Source of the DNA: Chaenocephalus aceratus
Taxonomy: Eukaryota > Chordata > Actinopteri > Perciformes > Channichthyidae
Assembly (NCBI GenBank): GCA_023974075.1
Contig: CM043791.1
Span: 24,789,642 to 24,853,641, forward strand
Direction of reading: 5' to 3'
Length of the DNA: 64,000 nucleotides
Of this stretch, positions 58,848-64,000 are shown in pieces. A program made the position numbers and the translations under genes. The notes under the pieces were generated by a model. That model was given only the letters and a program-made list of their open reading frames with translations, did not search any database and was not told where the DNA came from. The stretch's first letter is position 1, and the number at the start of each line of letters is the position of its first letter.

Positions 58848-59988
58848 AAATGCGTGTGTGCACCACGGCAAAGGAGCCTCATTCACTTTACATTGGGGTT
58901 GTTTGCGTGGTGCAGACACGTAAATGTAACAAATGGCGCGTTTCCACTGCAGCGGGTAGCTCGCTTTAAGCGTGCCGAGCCGTGCGGGGCCCGTTTTTGG
59001 TTGCGTTTCCACTTGGCCTAGTTTTGGCCCGGGGCTACTTTTTCACCTTTTTTCTGGCCCCACTAAATCGTGGTTCTAGGGCCAGGAACAACCAGGCTGA
59101 GTCGGGCTGAGTATGCTAAACTAGAGAGAGAATCGCTGGCAAGGGGGCTACAACTACAGCAAGATGAACATATTTGACCGTAATTTAATTGTAATACACG
59201 TTTCAAAATGATGCCGAAGTAACAACATACTGATGGCGAGCGAGGCCGAGCGAGGCCGAGCGAGGCCTGCAGTGGAAACGCGCCAAAAGTTAGTGACTCC
59301 ACCACGCAATGCGGTGTTAAGGAGTGTGGTGGAGTCACGCACTCTGGTGAGATCAGGTTGCGAAATGCGTGTGTGCACCGCGACAAAGGAGCCTCATTCA
59401 CTTAAGATTGGGGTTTTTTGCGTGGTGCAGACACGTAAATGTAGCAAAGTTCGTGAATCCACCACGCAATGTGGTGTTAAGGAGTCGTGGTGCAGTCACG
59501 CATTTTTTAAATGACTAATATTGGCCAATACCCCTTTATTGATCAAATAGGAATATAATTGTCTTTTAAAAATGTAAATTAAAGGGAACAATCAATTTGA
59601 CACAGCTGAAGCTCTGGCCTTCCTTAAAAACTAACTAATTTAATAAAAATCACAGTTGTATTACACACAATGCACTGTTTTTTTCAGAACAAAAATTGGT
59701 AAATAATGCACCATAATACATACTGACGAAAAACAAAAATTATTATGAATCCAAATAAAATAAAAGAAGCCTCCCGTGAGTTACAAGCTATAAAGTAGAT
59801 TTTAAAAACGTTTTATAGAATAAAAGCTCACTGCAGGACGTTGTAGAAATGCGTGTGTGCACCACGACAAAGGAGCCTCATTCACTTTACATTGGGGTTG
59901 CTTGCGTGGTGCAGACACGTAAATGTAACAAAGTTAGTGTCTCCACCACGCAATGTGGTGTTAAGGAGTCGTGCTGGAGTCACGCATT
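58848..59988. repeat. Three copies of a roughly 143-bp palindromic repeat unit
   Basis: The units start at 58848 (split by the MITE, ends about 59342), 59363 (ends about 59505) and 59847 (ends 59988). Each begins AAATGCGTGTGTGCACCAC and ends near GTGG(T/A)G..GTCACGCATT, which is nearly the reverse complement, so each can fold as one large hairpin. GCGTGGTGCA words recur inside. They look like short terminal-inverted-repeat elements of unknown family. Confidence 0.7.
58934..59285. mobile_element. 352-bp MITE with 19-bp terminal inverted repeats
   Basis: The left end TGGCGCGTTTCCACTGCAG and the right end CTGCAGTGGAAACGCGCCA are perfect inverted repeats. The flanks are AAA on both sides (58931-58933 and 59286-59288), a 3-bp target duplication. 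Sister copies of the host repeat at about 59930-59932 and 59453-59455 have a single AAA with no insert. A 3-bp duplication suits PIF/Harbinger. Internal direct repeats GCGAGGCCGA lie beside the right end. It encodes no protein. Confidence 0.9.
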
Positions 59989-60017
59989 CTGGTGAGATCA
60001 GGTTGTATTTTCATGAT

Positions 60018-60320
60018 GTTTAAGACATACTGTGACTTGTTTCATTATATTATTGACAAACTATATGTTGACTTTTCTACATGCTATACTATGTATTTTT
60101 TAATATATTTTGTAAATATTATACTATGACACAACAGACTATATTATGACCTTCTTCATGAACTTTTCAATATGTTTTTTCCGACATAAAAATACTATGA
60201 CTTTTTATACATGCTATACTATTACTTTTTTCATTATATTTTAGACATATTATAGTATGACTTTTCATGAATTCTTTGACAAAATATACTGTGACTTTTT
60301 CGACATGCTTTTATATTACT
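60018..60320. repeat. AT-rich degenerate repeat with ATACTATGACTTTTT words
   Basis: Variants of TACTATGACTTTTTnnACAT recur roughly every 35-60 bases. An inverted set of the same words is at 63345-63530. No gene content. Confidence 0.65.
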
Positions 60321-61595
60321 TTCCTGTGATATTTAAAAAACATCTCCGACACAGGCCCTCTAACCCCTGGTTGTATCTGTTGCTCAGAGCCCCTGATAAA
60401 CTGCTTTTCATAAAACTTTAGGGGTTTCTTCCAAGAACAAAATATATCCAATTATTATTATTGTTGTTATTAACTGATGGAATATTCTGCTATAAGCAAG
60501 GAATGTTTAATTCAACCAAATACACAACAATGTCAACAGCAAAAATAAATAGACCATGGTGCACCCTTCAAATCAATATCTAGGATTCAAAATGTAATTA
60601 ATTATTGATACATAACATGTAAGGCCCTCTAATGAAAATTGATGACTGACTACCCAACCTTGAAGTTGTTGGAAATACCTTATCATCACTATAGAGATGC
60701 TAGTGGCTCTTAGTGTAGCTCCCCTCTTAATATGCTAGAGAGTTAGCAGCAGTGGGACAGCTATTTTTCAACAGAATGCAAAGAGATGGGATTATTACAG
60801 ATGAGTTTGTCTGACACTGCATAAGTAATACAATAAACTTATTTGATTAAATGTTGGGTGTACTTAAATGCATTATATACCCAGCGTGTCTGCAATTGCA
60901 TCACTCTACGGCTGGTACTGAACCTCATTCATCAACATTTGTCCCAGTGAAACACACGGGAAGTTATTGAAAGTATTTTGTGCAAAATTGAAACATACCA
61001 TATTGCTGACATTTCTTGTTGTTTGTGGATTATTGGAAATATTGTAAATAGGAGCAAGTAACCATCTACTGACTCGAGCTCCTTGCCTCTAAATCTTCAC
61101 ACAATACCACTGAATTTGTCCCAGGCAGGTGCTGTACTAAGGTAAGAGGCAAACCCAAGTGGGAGGTGATGGGGCAGGGGCCACATTTAAAAGGAAGGTT
61201 AGCTAGGAGGTGCGCACAAACTAGTAGAGACATTGCTCCGAACACTGCAGCAAATTATTCTCCAGGGTAATGGAGACAGAACTATTGCAAAATTAGGAGA
61301 GACATTAACTGGGGTATCAATAAATAAACCTCTAATTACGAAAAAAGAAGCGAAGCGGAGCAGCAGCAGAAGCACAGGGGGAGAATATCAATGGCACGCT
61401 CACATCTGTATGCAGGCACAGCTCTCTAGTTAGGGGCTGGGCCTCACAGGGGCTTCACCAATGGCATTAGCTCACCCATCCATTCCCAACCCGCCCTGGC
61501 GGAGAGCATGCCCACTCTTTGACTGTGCAGTGAACCCAGAGCACCCTTCCCCCTCACCCAAGCCTCCCAGTTGCCCCCAGTTTCTCCAAATGTCC
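60321..61595. other. No gene recognised
   Basis: AT-rich unique DNA. The short open frame near 61233 has no recognisable domain. Confidence 0.45.
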
Positions 61596-61702
61596 TTATT
61601 TTTATCTTCTCTTCTTTTATCTTCTCTTCTCTTTTTCTTTCTCTTCTCTTCTCTTCTTTCCTCTTCTCTTCTCTTCTCTTTTCCTTTCTCTTCTCTTCTC
61701 TA
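61596..61702. repeat. TCTTC/TTCTC pyrimidine tract
   Basis: About 105 bases of nearly pure pyrimidine built from TCTTC and TTTTC units. Confidence 0.95.
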
Positions 61703-62149
61703 ACCAGCTTATCTGCGCTATGCCCTGAGAGTGCCGCTGTGCTCTGTGACTTCAGCATGATTGATAGTGGTGGGGGTCCTCCACTCCCTTGGTGAGAGAG
61801 AAAATGGAGGACGTAAAACAGGATACGGGGTGAGAGGGGAATGGGCAAAGCAGAAAAACCTGGAGAGAGAGAGCGCATGATGGGTAGAATAAAATAGAGG
61901 CAGTATTTGTATATGTACGTGTCTGCTCACATGTATGTCTCCATCTATTGGTATGGTACATGCTTATTTACAATGCATTTGTGTAGGAATGAAGATAAAG
62001 TACAGTCTGTGCATGCCTTGAGCCGACATGCAGGTATGTATCCAGTCATAATAAGTCAGAATTAGTTGGATGTCTTACCAGCAGAGGGATGTGGAGGTGC
62101 AACCTAGGTGTTGGTGGAGGCTGAGGGTGGAGGGGTGCGTGGTGCTGAC

Positions 62150-62480
62150 CGCTCCCTGTCTCTCCCCCTCTGTTCCCTGGAGGGTAATAAAGACTGATGA
62201 CAGTGATGCTGTGCCATCCGGCTCCACAGTCTCCACTGCACAACCATTTGCGCCATCATTTATCCCGCTCCCCCTCCCCGCTCTAATTCTGCTTTAATAA
62301 CCGCCAGCTCCATTCATCAGTGTATTGACGGGCATGACAGGCGGTGCGGCACACACTAACTCCCTGCCCTTTACTCGCTCACAGCCGGGGTCAGCGCGAG
62401 GTCACACAGTCAATAATCACAACACACCTCACTGTCACCTTGGAGCGACTGCATGCCCTGCATATCTATCCTCCTCGTGC
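62150..62480 (+). promoter_or_regulatory. Candidate distal enhancer with perfect DR5 retinoic acid response element
   Basis: GGGTCA-GCGCG-AGGTCA at 62388-62404 is an exact DR5 site. The surrounding block is GC-balanced and mixed in composition, with TGATGACAG (about 62197) and CATGACAG (about 62333) MEIS/PREP-type cores, and AATAAT/TTTATCC words. It lies 26 kb 3' of hoxc1a. No coding frame is credible. Function is inferred from motif and position. Confidence 0.5.
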
Positions 62481-63344
62481 CTGCCCACGCTCCTCATTGA
62501 CTTTTCTGCTTAGTACCCAGCAACGTGCACATTTGTTATGGTCTCAGAAGCCATGGGCAGAGTTAGAGCAGCACCACAGGAGACATGCAGAGCAGAGGAT
62601 GTGTTGATGTTGCTCCACTGGTGATCAAAATATGTGATCGTGTACTCTGGTCCATTAAACAGAGGTGGATTATTCCAGTCCTACAATGTCAAAAAGATTG
62701 ACTGTAATCCCCCGCATTGTGTCTTTTCTCGAACACTTTATAAGTAGGTCTCTGTCATATACAACATGGAATTTACACTTTGCTCTCACACTTGGATTTT
62801 GAAGGAGAAGGTTTTGGAGGGGGGGGCTACAGTCATTTGTTACAGGTGAAACGTCTCCCTCTCTCTCCTTGGGCATTCACCTCTTCAAATGCAAAACATG
62901 TCCTGCTGTCCTCCAACTCCAGCACAGTTTGCCACCGTGGTACATTTTTTCTTCATTTGAGCTTGACAGTGACATTTATGTTCATTTGCTCAGTGCAATT
63001 GTGAGGCATCTGGAGGGGCGGTTTTCTTTTTTTCCCCTCCTCCTCCCTCACCTCTTTCCTTTTTTCTCTCCTGACAGAAATATTAACGCAGATTTACATG
63101 CCACAGTGACTAAGCCCTTGATGAACAATTCGATTTTTGGGAACCCAGAGGAAAGACACCTCTGAAACCAGAAACCTTGTAATGGGATCAAAACTACAAC
63201 CACGAATGCATCACCAAATCAAGCTCGGACCACATACTTATCCAAGCTCGACCTTCATTTTGAACTAAACTATATACCTGTAAAGTTTTGAGAATGCATG
63301 TTAAACAATTAACACATCTGTCTGCAGACAGACAGACAGACTCA
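62481..63344. other. No gene recognised
   Basis: Mixed unique DNA with a G homopolymer near 62818-62827 and a pyrimidine-rich patch at 63025-63070. No supported coding exon. Confidence 0.45.
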
Positions 63345-63530
63345 CAAAATGTCAAAGTATAGTATGTCATAGAAAGTCTTAGTTTACTCCATTACAAAAG
63401 TACTAATACATCACAAAAGAGCATGTTTTGAAAGTCATAGTATAGTACAATATAACAATAGGACATAGTATAGGATGTCGTAAAACGTAATTAAGAAAAT
63501 ACCAAAAATACATGTTATATTGTCCAAAAA
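63345..63530. repeat. Inverted relative of the 60.0-60.3 kb AT-rich repeat
   Basis: Words such as AAAGTCATAGTATAGTA and GGACATAGTATAGGATGTCG are the reverse complement of those at 60018-60320. An AGACAGACAGACAG run lies just upstream (63326-63341). Confidence 0.55.
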
Positions 63531-64000
63531 AAAGTAATTTATCCCATAGTCCCCCTTACGCAGACCACCCCCATCTTCTAACTCAACTTGAGTTTTGAAT
63601 TAAACTACTCACCTGTTGAGTTGAGAGACTGCCTCCTGATTGGTTGCGATGCAATCAAGTTCACAATATCTGTCCACAGAAAGAAAGACATATAAACACA
63701 TAGCAAAGTAACTACAACCGCCTCACAATGTGAAAAACAATACCAGCGTGGCTTTTAATTATACAGGGCAAAAGACTGAGGATTATGATTTCGGTGTCTG
63801 TTGTTTGTGGTAACTCAGAACATAGTAAGGATCAGTGGCGCAGTGAACTTGCACCAGTCCATGAATCATGTGATGCTGCTGAGTGGTGCTGGGAGTTGTG
63901 GTGCACTGGGGCGCTGAACATGCTACACACTGCGCTGGGCCAGGTGGCACTCACCCTTCTTCCTCCTTCACGGTCAGATGATTTATCCCTGTGCTCTTTA
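63531..64000. other. No gene recognised at the right edge
   Basis: Unique sequence with no supported exon. A gene starting beyond the window cannot be excluded. Confidence 0.4.

Larger units (their letters stand above)
58508..60005. repeat. Duplicated block, two copies offset by exactly 1000 bases
   Basis: The stretch from TAAATGACTAATATTGGCC at 58508 to about 58847 recurs from 59508 to about 59846 with small indels and substitutions. Each copy is followed by a hairpin-like unit starting AAATGCGTGTGTGCACC. A third unit (59363-59505) lies between them. The first copy is lengthened by the MITE at 58934-59285. Confidence 0.85.

Noticed and set aside
58848..59988. CRISPR-like array
   Set aside because: Only three irregularly spaced palindromic units in a vertebrate genome. 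They are inverted-repeat elements in a duplication.

Overview
The window is vertebrate nuclear DNA from a ray-finned (teleost) fish. It carries the anterior (3') end of a HoxC cluster, most likely the teleost HoxCa copy. All Hox genes lie on the + strand in the order hoxc5 (exon 2 only, at the left edge), hoxc4, hoxc3, hoxc1. A functional-looking hoxc3 plus hoxc1 in a HoxC cluster is a fish feature, because tetrapod HoxC clusters end at HOXC4. A miR-10b-type hairpin lies between hoxc5 and hoxc4, the standard position for miR-10.

Layout. 1-425 is the end of hoxc5a, 6859-6942 is mir-10b, 9758-11058 is hoxc4a (two exons), 20282-22369 is hoxc3a (two exons) and 31969-36254 is hoxc1a (two exons with a long intron). 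The spaces between them are mostly unique sequence with microsatellites and one LINE fragment (15.9-16.4 kb), as expected for a cluster that resists transposons. All three start regions in the window (hoxc4a, hoxc3a, hoxc1a) carry an ATTGG box followed by a CACGT-type core.

Downstream of hoxc1a no host gene is recognisable for about 28 kb. From 36 to 45 kb and from 61 to 63 kb there are candidate regulatory blocks, including three direct-repeat retinoic-acid-receptor-type sites (DR2 at 37.7 kb, DR5 at 42.4 kb, DR5 at 62.4 kb) and a perfect PBX-MEIS composite (41.7 kb).

From 45.4 to 60 kb the DNA is packed with mobile elements that can be ordered in time. A minus-strand Gypsy element (46221-54785, 5' truncated) was split by a DNA element with roughly 500-bp terminal inverted repeats (47933-54253) flanked by a 7-bp target duplication. 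The left arm of that DNA element was in turn split by a young Gmr1-like LTR element (48144-51513; the LTRs differ at about 3 of 320 positions). That element keeps gag, protease and the integrase zinc finger but has no reverse transcriptase. To the right are three spliced exons of a minus-strand gene with a cysteine cluster like those of KDZ/Zisupton transposases (54965-56232), a high-copy teleost repeat, and a 1-kb-spaced duplication whose first copy carries a 352-bp MITE. Two other copies in the same array show the empty target site.

How it works together: the Hox genes specify position along the body axis, miR-10 is co-embedded with them (a miR-10 seed match is present in the hoxc4a 3' UTR), and the retinoid/PBX/MEIS-type sites 3' of hoxc1a are the kind of input that opens Hox clusters from the anterior end. 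All regulatory calls here are motif-based inference.
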